A stretch of DNA of 64,000 nt from Syngnathus acus (GCF_901709675.1 NC_051095.1:24558456-24622455), one strand, 5' to 3'. Positions 1 through 10,317 are shown, numbered from the stretch's first letter. Made by a program: numbers and translations. Notes: generated by a model not told the origin, from the letters alone.

Positions 1-1
1 G

Positions 2-221
2 CAGAAGCGTACAAAATGGATGGAAACACAGCCAAACATCAAGGAAGGAGATGTTTTCCTGAAGGACGCTCAAGCCTATAGGAATGAATGGCCCCTGGAA
101 CTGGTAGTGAAGATCGTACCCAATAGCGAAAAGAAAGTCCGCAAGGTGGAAGTGCGCATCGTGAGATCACCTACATTATATGCTAGAACGATTCAGTGTA
201 GGTCTCGAGGCTTTCAAGGTA
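2..221 (+). pseudogene. Pao/BEL retrotransposon integrase C-terminal end (DUF5641-like), partial
   Basis: The frame from position 20 encodes a stretch with the signature of the DUF5641 domain that ends Pao/BEL polyproteins: a GDV turn, the segment KDAQAYRNEWPLELVV, then KVRKVEVRIVR. In intact elements this domain follows the integrase core and probably helps it bind DNA or target sites. Only about 65 residues are visible, because the window starts inside the gene and the frame is broken downstream by insertion of the Foldback-like transposon at 231. The last residues before the insertion no longer resemble the family, so this copy was probably already decayed. The rest of the Pao element would lie left of the window. 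Identification rests on recognising the motif, without a search. Confidence 0.6.
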
Positions 222-230
222 GTGTGGGGC
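222..230. repeat. 9-bp target site duplication, left copy
   Basis: GTGTGGGGC directly precedes the left terminus of the Foldback-like element and recurs exactly at 5582-5590, directly after the right terminus. A 9-bp duplication is characteristic of Mutator-like and Foldback elements. Confidence 0.9.
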
Positions 231-1204
231 ACCTGCGTGAAGCTGGCCCCCCACCCCACGCAAAATTTAAGTAAAATAGTCTGTTTCGTTTGTGCTTCGT
301 TTGTGCTGGTTTGTGCAGCAAAAATTTTCGTTTGTGCTGCTATGGTTTTTTAGTTATGAACGATTCTTTTATAGGTCATCCAGAGTTCACCCAGCCCCCC
401 ATCTGCTCAAAATGAACCCAAAATGGTACCGTTCGTTTGTGCTTCGTTAGTGCTGGTTTGTGCAGCAAAAATTTTCGTTTGTGCTGCTTCCGTTTCGGAG
501 ATATTACACATTTATTTTATAGCGATGACGTCACCTAGCCCCCCACTTCGCTCCAAATGGACCCAAAATGGTACCGTTCGTTTGTGCTTCGTTAGTGCAG
601 GTTTGTGCAGCAAAAAATTTCGTTTGTGCTGCTTCCGTTTCGGAGATATTACACATTTATTTTATAGCGATGACGTCACCCAGCCCCCCACCTCGCTCCA
701 AATGGACCCAAAATGGTACCGTTCGTTTGTGCTTCGTTTGTGCAGGTTTGTGCAGCAAAAATTTTCGTTTGTGCTGCTATGGTTTTTTAGTTATGAACGA
801 TTCTTTTATAGGTCATCCAGAGTTCACCCAGCCCCCCATCTGCTCGAAATGGACCCAAAACGGTACCGTTCGTTTGTGCTTCGTTAGTGCTGGTTTGTGC
901 AGCAAAAATTTTCGTTTGTGCTGCTTCCGTTTCGGAGATATTACACATTTATTTTATAGCGATGACGTCACCTAGCCCCCCACTTCGCTCCAAATGGACC
1001 CAAAATGGTACCGTTCGTTTGTGCTTCGTTTGTGCAGGTTTGTGCAGCAAAAAATTTCGTTTGTGCTGCTTCCGTTTCGTAGATATTACACATTTATTTT
1101 ATAGCGATGACGTCAGGTAGCCCCGCCCCCCTGTTTACTTCCAAATTGACCCAAAATAGTGCCGGTCGTTTGTGTTTCGTTTGTGCTGGTTTGTGCTGCA
1201 AAAA
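231..1204 (+). repeat. Left terminal inverted repeat of the Foldback-like element
   Basis: This 974-bp arm mirrors 4608-5581: paired landmarks always sum to 5812, so I see no net insertion or deletion between arms, only scattered substitutions. After a ~47-bp unique tip the arm consists of ~145-bp subrepeats starting near 423, 568, 713, 860, 1005 and 1156. Two variants alternate. B has a CTATGGTTTTTTAG segment and A has a CTTCCGTTTCGGAG segment. Read inward from the tip, the order is B-A-A-B-A-A' plus a partial unit, so the arm is two copies of a ~437-bp B-A-A trimer. Short repetitive reading frames here are by-products of the tandem array. Confidence 0.92.
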
Positions 1205-1557
1205 GTTTCGTTTGTGATGCTACGGTTTTGCAGATATTACACATTTAATTCATAGCAAAGACGTCACCCAGCCCACGTCACTGTATTTTGTCGCGAATTT
1301 CAAGCTCCTGGACTGGAATGCTCCTGATGCAGGACGAATACAAGGTAAACATGTTCTTAGCCTTTTTTTTCTTTTCTTTTTATCTTACAGAAAACTTTCA
1401 CTGCGGGGAATGGCTTTTAGTACGAGGATATTTCTGTAATTATGTTTGTATCGTGCTCATTGATTAATTTCCTTGTTTTCAATAAGCCTATGTGATCATT
1501 TTTTTCAATTACATCTGACATGCAAAAGGTTCACCGCAATCTAAATACCTGATGAGT

Positions 1558-4158
1558 CTATGTCTGCTCCAAAACATTAATTAATGCAACAATTAATACA
1601 TGTATGTGAAGTTGATGACAGCCAGAAAAAGAAACTTGAAAACGTGAAAAAAAAACTTTCTTTGTCAAAGGGAACATTATCAACATTTTTTTCCAACAAT
1701 TCAAACAATGCATCACTGCACTGTGTAGAACAGCATGTGGGAAGATCTTAGTATTTACTGATGCTGCTTTCACTCCACTTCCCAGGTCATTATAGATCTC
1801 CCAGGCATATGCAGTCCTCCTGCAGTATGCCACATAATGCCCGAGAGAATCCTGGGTCAGTCCTGGTTCAAAGCCAATGACTGCTCTCAAAGTAAAGGTC
1901 TTCTCTTTTAGCTCCAGACTGGAGGGAAATTCAAGCAAGGCAACTTCCTTGCAACTGCTACCAAGGTCAGTGTCAATCCACACAAACTCTCCCAGATTGT
2001 AGCTGTGAGTAACATTACCTGAACACAGAGCCTTGCCTGTATTGTTGTCCTGTGTTTTGAATGAAGACGGACAATGGGAAGGATTTTCAATTGGCCTGAG
2101 GCAGAGAGAGTCAGGAAGGCTGAGTCCCTCTTCAGCAGCAGTCTGAAGAGAAGCCATGCCACAGGTCTGCAGGACAGCAACGTTTGGACAAACAAGTGAA
2201 ACTTGCCTTGTTACTTGTTGGCTTAAACTGCAGTACTGTGAGGAGCATTGTTTTATCAAATAAACACTTGGGATATTCCTCATTGCGCTCTCAATTACAG
2301 TGGAGATGTGGCATTGTGCATCAATTTGGAGAGCACCAGAGGTCAGGAGGACAGGTTTGAATATTTCCCCCAGCAGTTCTGCCCTCTGTGAGTATACCTG
2401 TGGGTTCACACTCTGTGTTGTGATGGTTTTCACCAGGTGGAGGAATTGGTTCCCACGTTCATAGTTCAGAACAGTCTTTTCAAATGAAAAACTTTCACAG
2501 AAAGAACAGCATAAGCATTGCAAGACAGAATCAAATGCACAAGTATTGAGCACAAACACTTTTGATGTGCGAAGTTTAACAGGCTGTTGATGGTTCCCAT
2601 TTTTCAACAATGGTACCTTGACTTTTTTCCAGCCCACTTGTGTGTCAATATGCAGCCATTCAGGACAAGGAGAGAGATATGAAGTTATCTTTCTTTTTTT
2701 CGGTGGGACCGCTAAACCTCTCCAGTTTTCAACTGCACTGTCAGTAGATGCATCTGGCTCCACTCCAGGATGAGATTTTTCTCCCCTTTTGTTTACTACT
2801 TCAGTTTGAGAAGTACTGCAGACATTGTCAGGCTCTCTGACGGTCGTGGCATCACACACATCACTTTTTTGTTTTGCAGAGCAAATCCGCATGTTTCCCT
2901 CAATGAAGGAAAGATGACGAGCAACAAACCGGTCCACACGAATGGGTAGGCTTTCATGCTTGAAAAGGCCTTTTTTTATGTTTTTGAACTCTGCTTCAAC
3001 AGCTGCGGAACTTGCAGTGATGCTGGCGCTTTTGAAGAGAGGGACCATTATTGCTGTCCAGAGTGGCAAGTAACTTCCAAGTCTTGTTATTTGGGGAATA
3101 ATCTCAGGGAGGAAGTGGATGTTGTCTCTATCCCCATCAGCCATGGCAAGTGACCTGCTCTCCTCACATATTTCTGTCACCCACTCTCGGACATTAGTCT
3201 GGATGTGCTGATTTAATGAATCACCTGGTTCTTGTCCCTCAACTTCCTCATCTGAAATGGGGACAAATTCCTCTGCGATTTGCGCTCTCAAGTATTTCTT
3301 GCACTTTTCTGATGGGATAGGGGCTCCAGAATTGTCATTACCCTCTGTCTCACTCAGTGCCACAATGGTGATAGCACGAAGAAGTTCTTTTGCATGTTGC
3401 AAACATTGTGACTTAAGAAGCTGTGCTATTGACCTAACAAAGAAATCCTTAACACGAGGTCTTTTGTTTTTCAGGCAGTCCCATCGGCAGATCATCTTAA
3501 TGCAGTGTGCTACATCTACCCTGACAAAACATGGGGGTAGATGTCCAGGTTGATTCCCACGTGAAATGTTAAAGCACTCATTGATGTAGCTCTTCAGATC
3601 AGGATGAGGGGTAAAAGCTTTGACTAGAGCTCCAAGAATCGCCAGAGAAAAGTCACTCACTGCTTCTTTAGGAACAGATGCACCTGCATGGATCCATTCC
3701 TTCAGCCACTGTGTGATAGCATTAACATCATGCTTCTCTGACAGCATCTGCACGACTGGGACACTGGAGCTGGTATGCCCTGTCATAACACCCTGATACA
3801 GGAAGATATGGCCAGACATGCCATTCGGCCTCATCAGTTTTTTAACTATTGAGCCAGTTGCATCAACACATAATATTGGGTGGGATTTCTTTAAGCTCTT
3901 GTACACATGCATTTGTGTTTGACTCCAATAGTGACAGAAAAACTTGTCAAGTCCAATGTCTTTGATGCTGTCACTGTGAGGTGCACTGTATTTCAACATC
4001 TGCAATGATAAAATTGGATTTTTGTCACCTAATGCCAAATCATTTTTCTCTTGCTTTGCCTTGTGCAGGGTGGCCAAATTTGGCAGGTGGCGTGGCTCAG
4101 GGTCTCCGAAGTCCATCGATTTATTTGCCTGTGATGCTCGCCATACATGTGGTTCCAT
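1558..4158 (-). CDS. MULE-type transposase fused to a ubiquitin-specific-protease-like (C19) domain
   Basis: This 866-codon frame is unbroken. Residues 60-425 look like a Mutator/NOF-type transposase: HYWSQTQ near 76-82, then a first catalytic Asp candidate at D99 in CVDATGS, a second at D169 in VSDFSLA, a DVAHC motif at 215-219, and the acidic residue at E388/E390 in SSAAVEAEF. A basic linker (PPKKRK, 485-490) follows. Residues ~530-800 resemble a C19 deubiquitinase: Cys box NTCAFDSVLQCL (C540), His box SLGHYVAYCR (H774) and YNDLGSGV (N790/D791). The transposase part would cut and join element ends; the protease part may remove ubiquitin-like tags, which is inference. There is no recognisable N-terminal DNA-binding finger. 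An in-frame TGA lies 9 bases upstream of the ATG, preceded by an acceptor-like GGGCAG, so an upstream exon in 4175-4600 is possible. The last ~50 residues match nothing I know. Confidence 0.82.
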   Translation of the reverse strand: MEPHVWRASQANKSMDFGDPEPRHLPNLATLHKAKQEKNDLALGDKNPILSLQMLKYSAPHSDSIKDIGLDKFFCHYWSQTQMHVYKSLKKSHPILCVDATGSIVKKLMRPNGMSGHIFLYQGVMTGHTSSSVPVVQMLSEKHDVNAITQWLKEWIHAGASVPKEAVSDFSLAILGALVKAFTPHPDLKSYINECFNISRGNQPGHLPPCFVRVDVAHCIKMICRWDCLKNKRPRVKDFFVRSIAQLLKSQCLQHAKELLRAITIVALSETEGNDNSGAPIPSEKCKKYLRAQIAEEFVPISDEEVEGQEPGDSLNQHIQTNVREWVTEICEESRSLAMADGDRDNIHFLPEIIPQITRLGSYLPLWTAIMVPLFKSASITASSAAVEAEFKNIKKGLFKHESLPIRVDRFVARHLSFIEGNMRICSAKQKSDVCDATTVREPDNVCSTSQTEVVNKRGEKSHPGVEPDASTDSAVENWRGLAVPPKKRKITSYLSPCPEWLHIDTQVGWKKVKVPLLKNGNHQQPVKLRTSKVFVLNTCAFDSVLQCLCCSFCESFSFEKTVLNYERGNQFLHLVKTITTQSVNPQVYSQRAELLGEIFKPVLLTSGALQIDAQCHISTVIESAMRNIPSVYLIKQCSSQYCSLSQQVTRQVSLVCPNVAVLQTCGMASLQTAAEEGLSLPDSLCLRPIENPSHCPSSFKTQDNNTGKALCSGNVTHSYNLGEFVWIDTDLGSSCKEVALLEFPSSLELKEKTFTLRAVIGFEPGLTQDSLGHYVAYCRRTAYAWEIYNDLGSGVKAASVNTKIFPHAVLHSAVMHCLNCWKKMLIMFPLTKKVFFSRFQVSFSGCHQLHIHVLIVALINVLEQT

Positions 4159-4607
4159 CCTGCCCTCACAAAGTTTTTACTTACATTGGTCGATGGTCAC
4201 TTCCCAGAAAAAGACACTTTCTGTCACTCACTGTTATTAAATCTTCGGAGATAGTTGTGTATTTGTCGCTTGAAAAAGTTGCACGTCTTTGTTTTTCGCC
4301 ACCCTGTTGCGATATGTCTTACCGGCCTGCAGAGGTCACTTGGCATGGTAATTAGTTGGATAATACATGTGTAAGAATTAAGGAGTTATCATGATGTCAA
4401 GTGAAAAAGAATAAAATACATGACAGGGGGTTAATGAAGATGCATGATTTTAATAATGAAAAATTGCAATGGCACAAACAAATGGTTAATTAACGATCCA
4501 TGGAGCAAGGATTTGACATCTCTAGAAAATAAATTAGTATTAAATAAATGACAAATTGAATGATTCACTGAACGTCAACAAATTTTTTTGTGGCACAATC
4601 GGTACCA

Positions 4608-5581
4608 TTTTTGCAGCACAAACCAGCACAAACGAAACACAAACGAACGGCACTATTTTGGGTCAATTTGGAAGTAAACAGGGGGGCGGGGCTACCTGAC
4701 GTCATCGCTATAAAATAAATGTGTAATATCTCCGAAACGGAAGCAGCACAAACGAAAATTTTTGCTGCACAAACCTGCACAAACGAAGCACAAACGAACG
4801 GTACCATTTTGGGTCCATTTGGAGCGAAGTGGGGGGCTAGGTGACGTCATCGCTATAAAATAAATGTGTAATATCTCCGAAACGGAAGCAGCACAAACGA
4901 AAATTTTTGCTGCACAAACCAGCACTAACGAAGCACAAACGAACGGTACCGTTTTGGGTCCATTTTGAGCAGATGGGGGGCTGGGTGAACTCTGGATGAC
5001 CTATAAAAGAATCGTTCATAACTAAAAAACCATAGCAGCACAAACGAAAATTTTTGCTGCACAAACCTGCACAAACGAAGCACAAACGAACGGTACCATT
5101 TTGGGTCCATTTGGAGCGAGGTGGGGGGCTGGGTGACGTCATCGCTATAAAATAAATGTGTAATATCTCCGAAACGGAAGCAGCACAAACGAAAATTTTT
5201 GCTGCACAAACCTGCACAAACGAAGCACAAACGAACGGTACCATTTTGGGTCCATTTGGAGGGAAGTGGGGGGCTAGGTGACGTCATCGCTATAAAATAA
5301 ATGTGTAATATCTCCGAAACGGAAGCAGCACAAACGAAAATTTTTGCTGCACAAACCAGCACTAACGAAGCACAAACGAACGGTACCGTTTTGGGTCCAT
5401 TTTGAGCAGATGGGGGGCTGGGTGAACTCTGGATGACCTATAAAAGAATCGTTCATAACTAAAAAACCATAGCAGCACAAACGAAAATTTTTGCTGCACA
5501 AACCAGCACAAACGAAGCACAAACGAAACAGACTATTTTGCTTAAATTTTGCGTGGGGTGGGGGGCCAGCTTCACGCAGGT
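4608..5581 (-). repeat. Right terminal inverted repeat of the Foldback-like element
   Basis: This is the exact mirror of the left arm, with the same subrepeat order and tip sequence (reverse complement ACCTGCGTGA). The inner boundary is where homology to 1195-1204 stops, at GCTGCAAAAA (reverse complement at 4608-4617). Beyond it the two sides diverge completely. Confidence 0.92.
4697..5297 (+). promoter_or_regulatory. Repeated CRE/TATA-like modules in the right arm, pointing outward
   Basis: Each A-type subrepeat holds a perfect CRE palindrome TGACGTCA (4697, 4842, 5134, 5279) followed four bases later by TATAAAATAAA, read toward the outer tip. B-type units carry CTATAAAAGAATC in the same direction. 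The left arm has the mirror set (CREs at 526, 671, 963, 1108). These could be promoter modules firing outward. The AATAAA inside the left-arm copies could equally serve as poly(A) signals for the minus-strand transposase transcript. The motifs are certain; their function is inferred. Confidence 0.5.
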
Positions 5582-5590
5582 GTGTGGGGC
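5582..5590. repeat. 9-bp target site duplication, right copy
   Basis: GTGTGGGGC immediately follows the right arm and is identical to 222-230. Confidence 0.9.
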
Positions 5591-7680
5591 TAACCAAAAG
5601 TGAAAATTACCTCTGAAGAGGGACTCGCGATTTAGAGAGAGTTATGTATTGTAGTGAGCAAAAAATAACTATAACTTTACTTTATGATTTGGCAATTTTC
5701 AATTCCTTTTATTTGTATGCGTCGTGTTTGTGAAAACCCAAGGTAGAAAATTTGGTTTCAGAAAATTAGCTATATTTGTGTCACATAGGGGCAACATCAA
5801 TGTGAGTCTCAAGATTTCCTATCAATCTTACTTCTTTACCTCCTTTCTTATTTTCCAATTCTCTCATTAGTTAGATTCCTCTTCATCTTCATCATCACTA
5901 CTCCGCATCTGTCCAGCACTTTTTCATCATCCCATTCACTGTAGCCTTACTGTCTTTTTCAAATCATTTTTTGACCTCTTTTCATTTCGTCTCCAGGCCT
6001 AGCTTCAGGGTAGAATTAATGCCTGCTGTTATTTTAAGAAACTAATTCTAATTCAAATAAATGTGATGGCAAGTTAGGACAAATAAGTCATATATACATA
6101 CTGTATACAGTTGATTGACAACGCCACTTGTCACGGACTGTGAGCAATATATGATTAGAGTTTACAACACAATTACTTAAGTATATTATGAATAGACATT
6201 TGAAATGAAAAACGGGCTTTAACATAAATGCAGAAAACATGCTTTCTAATATCTACAAAGATGATGAAATCTTAAATTTAGAATATTCTCCTTCCTCCTC
6301 TTCAGTCATGTTACTGCTCTGCTTGCCGCAGTCTGACTTACTGTTCCTCTCCCATATACCAGGTGCTATTACCTGCTCGTCCAAGTTTCCAAATTTGCCC
6401 ATCTGTTACTCTGTGTGACATAGTAAACCAGTTCTGGTCACTTGTTATTATACTAATTTATTAGTCATCATTGTAACACTTAAAGGGACAGTAAAGTAAG
6501 GCCAACATTAGCACTAGTAGCATTTGACTGTACTGAAAAATTATGTCAGGACTAAAATTCCCCATTAAAAAAACAAACTCAGAAGTGATTTAACAGGAAC
6601 AGAGTGGCGGTGGACTTACTGACGCCCAGCCCGGGGATTGTGATCAGGTTCGGAGCGAGCCTCTCTGGACTCCATCAACCGTCTCGTGGTTCAGCGAAGA
6701 CTTGGAAGGCCTTGGACTGCCGCCACTCAGTGAGGATGCTTGCCGCGAACAGTGCTGGAAGCCCGCGGCTCAGCGCAGAGCCTTGCTGCAGACAGCATTG
6801 GAAACCCGCAGCTCAGCAAGGTGGGGTTGCTGTGGACTGCATCGTCCGCGTTCCAATTCAGTTTCGGATAAATAAATGCAAGACAATCCCCGGAGATCGA
6901 TTGCTGGAAAGATTGGCAGCACCAGACTTCCAGCAAGGAGAGCAACCCTTCCGCTGAGTGTGGCTGTTTAAACAACCTCCTTTTGAATGTAAGTCAAATG
7001 AACCTTTACCAATTTCAATTGAATATATAATGGCATATGAACAATTCAGCTTACATAAAACCTCTCGGAACACACAGCCGTGATAGGGCACTTTAGCTGC
7101 AGAGATGCTGCTCATTTGTTCCTCTTAAATCAGCCACGGAGAGGCTAATGTTTGTGATATGTTGAAGTAGTCACAAATAGAGACGTCCATATAAAATTTG
7201 GTGCCAATTGATAACTTCTTTTGGACATTTCAAGCGATAGTCTGTACAATGATTTCCAATGGGAAAATTGTTATCCCTTGCTTCCATGACGTCATCACCC
7301 AAGATATGGAGGGGAGGGGTGCATGGCCCTATTCCTCATTAAAAGTGGGCGTTTTTAAAGGCATTCGTTGTTTCATTGTTTCTTCCAAATGAATGGATAA
7401 AAGAGAAAATGCTAACTAATTTTCATTTTCCTGATAAAAAAAATACATAAATCGGAAAAAATGAACCATCTTCGCTTTTGTGTCCCTTGAAGGGTACACA
7501 CGACAAAAGTAAATAAAAATGCTTGTCCTGTTGCTGTGTTCTGGATGCTGCAATATTTAGTCTAGAGTTTGCACTTTGCAGCAGAAGTCCATTTTCTTCC
7601 TGCCTTCAGTCTCCTGTTGGGTCAATTTTAATTTGCAAGAAATTTTATTCATGCATTCATACTAACGAGCACGCTCTATT
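5591..7680. other. No gene recognised; flank of the Foldback-like element
   Basis: The first part may continue the interrupted Pao/BEL element (3' untranslated region or LTR), but I see no LTR boundary. The rest is AT-rich, with a GC-richer patch at 6604-6960 whose short frames resemble no known protein. Confidence 0.4.
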
Positions 7681-7681
7681 T

Positions 7682-7785
7682 CACACACACACACACGCAC
7701 ACACACACATGCACGCACACACACGCACGCACACACACACACACACACACGCGCACACACACACACACACGCGCACACACACAAA
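7682..7785. repeat. (CA)n microsatellite with CG/TG interruptions
   Basis: About 100 bases of CA dinucleotides interrupted by CGCA and TGCA. The plus-strand frame through it encodes only His-Thr repeats and is not a gene. Confidence 0.97.
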
Positions 7786-8741
7786 CCCAATGTCAACCTG
7801 TGCAGAGCAACCAGCAACTTTTGCTAATAAATAGTACTTTTTCTGCAGGATCAGTTTGCAGTTATGACAAGTGCGTGGTGGAATGTCGACAGTGGATGTT
7901 AAATTTTCTGGGCAGACATATTCTGCGGTGAGAGCTCAAGATAAGAAAGCTAGTTTTGATTTTTGAAACTTTTTCCGGGTCATGGAGCCCTTGTTAAATT
8001 GTATGTTGGACAGTAGCCTGCTGAGCTTGTAACAAAACACCATCCCTGATGAAGTATATTTTTAGGTCTTGTTGGGAGATCATGTTGTTGGACCCATCTG
8101 TTAGATAGTTGAAAGAACGTCTCATAGATGTGTTTACACATGGACATGGCCAAGAGCCAATTAGTTCCCTTGCAGATAGGAATCTACGAGCGGAGCCAAA
8201 AATAGATATTAAATTCCCAAATGCCTCAATACTGCACTGTGCATACATTAAATTCAAAGATGCATGACTACCAACATGCAATCATAATTATGTCAAATTC
8301 ACTTCATGACTTTTTTCAAATCTGTCATACAGAGCAGTTTAATCCAACCAGCTGTCAGGTGCAATTTTGATCAATATTCAATACTGATGATCCTCAACAG
8401 TGTCGCTTGTGTGCTGAAGCCTCTCCCAGACTGTTGGGCAAGAAGCAAGGGAGACTCTGGACAGGTAACTAGTCAATTGCAGGGTACCTCTACAATTCTT
8501 TATGCTCAAGGATGTTTTAGAGTCCTCAGTGAGCCTAATGCATGTAAAGTCCACACAAGAAGTCCATAGCCTAGATATACAGGACCGCCTTTACCTACCA
8601 AATACAGGCCCTCTTTCCCTAATCCAAACTGAGATGCTCAACTCATTTTTCAACATTGACAAACAGATCATTATAAATATTTATACCTTTCATCAATTTT
8701 GATGAATAGCACAGCCAGCAAATCAAAAGGGTCACATACTA
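7786..8741. other. No gene recognised
   Basis: AT-rich DNA with only short frames and no recognisable domain, RNA or repeat family. Confidence 0.5.
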
Positions 8742-8905
8742 CCGTATTTTCCGGACTACAAGTCGCTCCAGAGTACAAATCGCACCAGCCATAAAATGCA
8801 TAATAAAGGAGGAAAAGACATTTATAAGTCGCACTGGAGTACAATTTGCATCTTTGGGGGAAATGTATTTGGTAACATTCAACACCAAGAACAGACATGT
8901 TATCT
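8742..8905 (-). mobile_element. Partial copy of the TA-flanked CCGTAATTTTC MITE family
   Basis: It begins TA then CCGTATTTTCCGGACTACAA and continues with the GTCGC-rich terminal region. Its reverse complement follows the right end of the complete copy at 41505-42951, including the CTGTTCTTGGTGTTG segment. The opposite terminus is absent, so this is a one-ended fragment. Confidence 0.75.
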
Positions 8906-9822
8906 TGAAAGGCAATTTAACGGAAACGGTTACAGAACATGATGCCATTGCACATTGGGGTAGGCAAGATACGTAAGTCCTAGGGTGCCACTGACCTGCC
9001 TGTTGTCCAGTTCTCCCTCGCACACCGCACCTGATTCAAATAATCAGCTCAACACCAGGGTTTGTAGAAGCTTGATAACAATATAAGGTAGTATTTTTGT
9101 TCAGACAAGTGAAAATATTTTAGATGTTTCCTCGCTGACAGTTTCGACTGTGTCTCCAATCTTCCTCAGATGCGTCATCCGATGTGCTGCTGATGTGTCA
9201 TTTATCAGCTGGCCAGCTTGGCAGACCTATCAAAGTCCACCGAGCCCCTACACCCCCCCCTCCCGCCTCTGGTGGTCCTCGGAGAAAGGAATCCCAGGTG
9301 TGCGATAGGGTGTACGCCCCCTCATCCCGGTTGATGGTCCCACTTGCTCGCTTCCTGATCTTTCTGGCCTCTTTAAACCATCACTTTAGTTTGTTTGATT
9401 CTGATTCTGAACTGCCTTATATAATTTATGGAGACATGATGAATCTTATTGAAATAGCTTGATATCAAGCCTGATCATTTGAATCATGCGTGTGACGGAG
9501 GGAAACTTCTAAAACAGGCAGAACAGCGACTCTCTAGCACCAGACTTGCCTACCCACGGACTTATAGTAATTAATAAATATAGTCCAATTGCTACATCAG
9601 GATTTAACACTTGTGTAAAATAAATGGTATGATATGGACAGTGATATATAATAGCCTACATATGAATTACTATATCCCACCAGCATGTTTAGTGTGTGGA
9701 CAAAAAAATGTACAAACAGTACAGAAATTAGGCATGAATGTGGATAATACAATAATAAAATAATAAAATGAAAATAAAAATTTACTGTAGTTTTCAGTTG
9801 TAATAACAGTCTTCATCACAAG
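8906..9822. other. No gene recognised
   Basis: It contains a short stretch near 9028-9052 (CACCTGATTCAAATAATCAG) shared with the interior of the hAT MITEs at 52587 and 62064, probably a MITE crumb. Nothing else is recognised. Confidence 0.45.
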
Positions 9823-10317
9823 ATGGCAGAATCCAATCAAGCCAATCACCGGCACCTGCCACTACTCGTTAGGTCAGCCCTACTTAACCCCCGTGAATCC
9901 GGCCAGTCACTGTCGGTTCGTCATCTTACCCTGCCCGTGACGCCACCACTGTGCTCTGCCCGAACGATTCCCGTTCCTGACGTTGCCCGTGTATCGACCC
10001 GACTCGCGTTGTTTGCTGCCCGTCCTGGCCACTTGCCCGTCTTTGACTACGCTCTGACCATGACTACGTGCTGCATTCTTCCGCCCGGCGTGCTTGCTCT
10101 GTTGCTCTCTCCGCCAGGTTGGTTCCTTCCTGCCATCAGCCAGCTTGTTGCTCCGAGGCCAGCACTCCAATACGACTCTGTCCCGGTCATCCACCGGTTC
10201 CTGTTCCGCTGCCCAGTTACATCAGCCAAGTCGACAGTCCAGCGATCCACTTCCCCTTTCCCCTGTTTTTCAATAAAGATCCGTGCTGCAGTTGGTCGGC
10301 CTGCTTTGTTCTTGACA
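9823..10317 (+). mobile_element. LTR-like segment (probable decayed solo LTR of a Ty3-type element)
   Basis: GC-rich and pyrimidine-rich, with a TATA-like TACTTAAC near 9880, a poly(A) signal CAATAAAG near 10270 and an end in CTTGACA. The order (AATAAA, CTGCA, TTGGTC, CCTGCT, TGACA) parallels the clearer LTR at 31745-32126. The 5' boundary and target duplication are not visible. The 165-codon frame inside looks incidental. Confidence 0.45.

Larger units (their letters stand above)
231..5581 (-). mobile_element. Foldback-like Mutator (MULE) DNA transposon, complete
   Basis: This is a complete 5,351-bp element. It has terminal inverted repeats of 974 bp starting ACCTGCGTGA, a perfect 9-bp target duplication (222-230 and 5582-5590), and one long gene read on the minus strand (1558-4158). 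Very long inverted repeats made of tandem subrepeats, 9-bp duplications and a MULE-type transposase are the defining combination of Drosophila Foldback/NOF elements. This is therefore best described as a vertebrate Foldback-like MULE. It sits inside a Pao/BEL remnant. The matched arms, perfect target duplication and unbroken gene suggest recent activity. The spaces between arms and gene (1205-1557 and 4159-4607) hold no recognised coding sequence. Confidence 0.88.

Noticed and set aside
423-1120. Overlapping 77-154-codon frames with repeated peptides in both Foldback arms
   Set aside because: They follow the ~145-bp tandem unit, change frame at each unit (145 is not a multiple of 3) and occur mirrored in both arms; no domain is present.
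1290-1400. Plus-strand intron-like signals (ACAAG/GTAAAC and a pyrimidine tract ending CTTACAG)
   Set aside because: The implied intron is only ~65 bases and the joined frame stops after a few codons; probably chance.
1018-5362. CRISPR-like array appearance of the ~145-bp units
   Set aside because: Units are contiguous with no unique spacers and form transposon arms in a eukaryotic sequence.
7523-7834. 103-codon His-Thr-rich frame
   Set aside because: It is the translation of the CA microsatellite.
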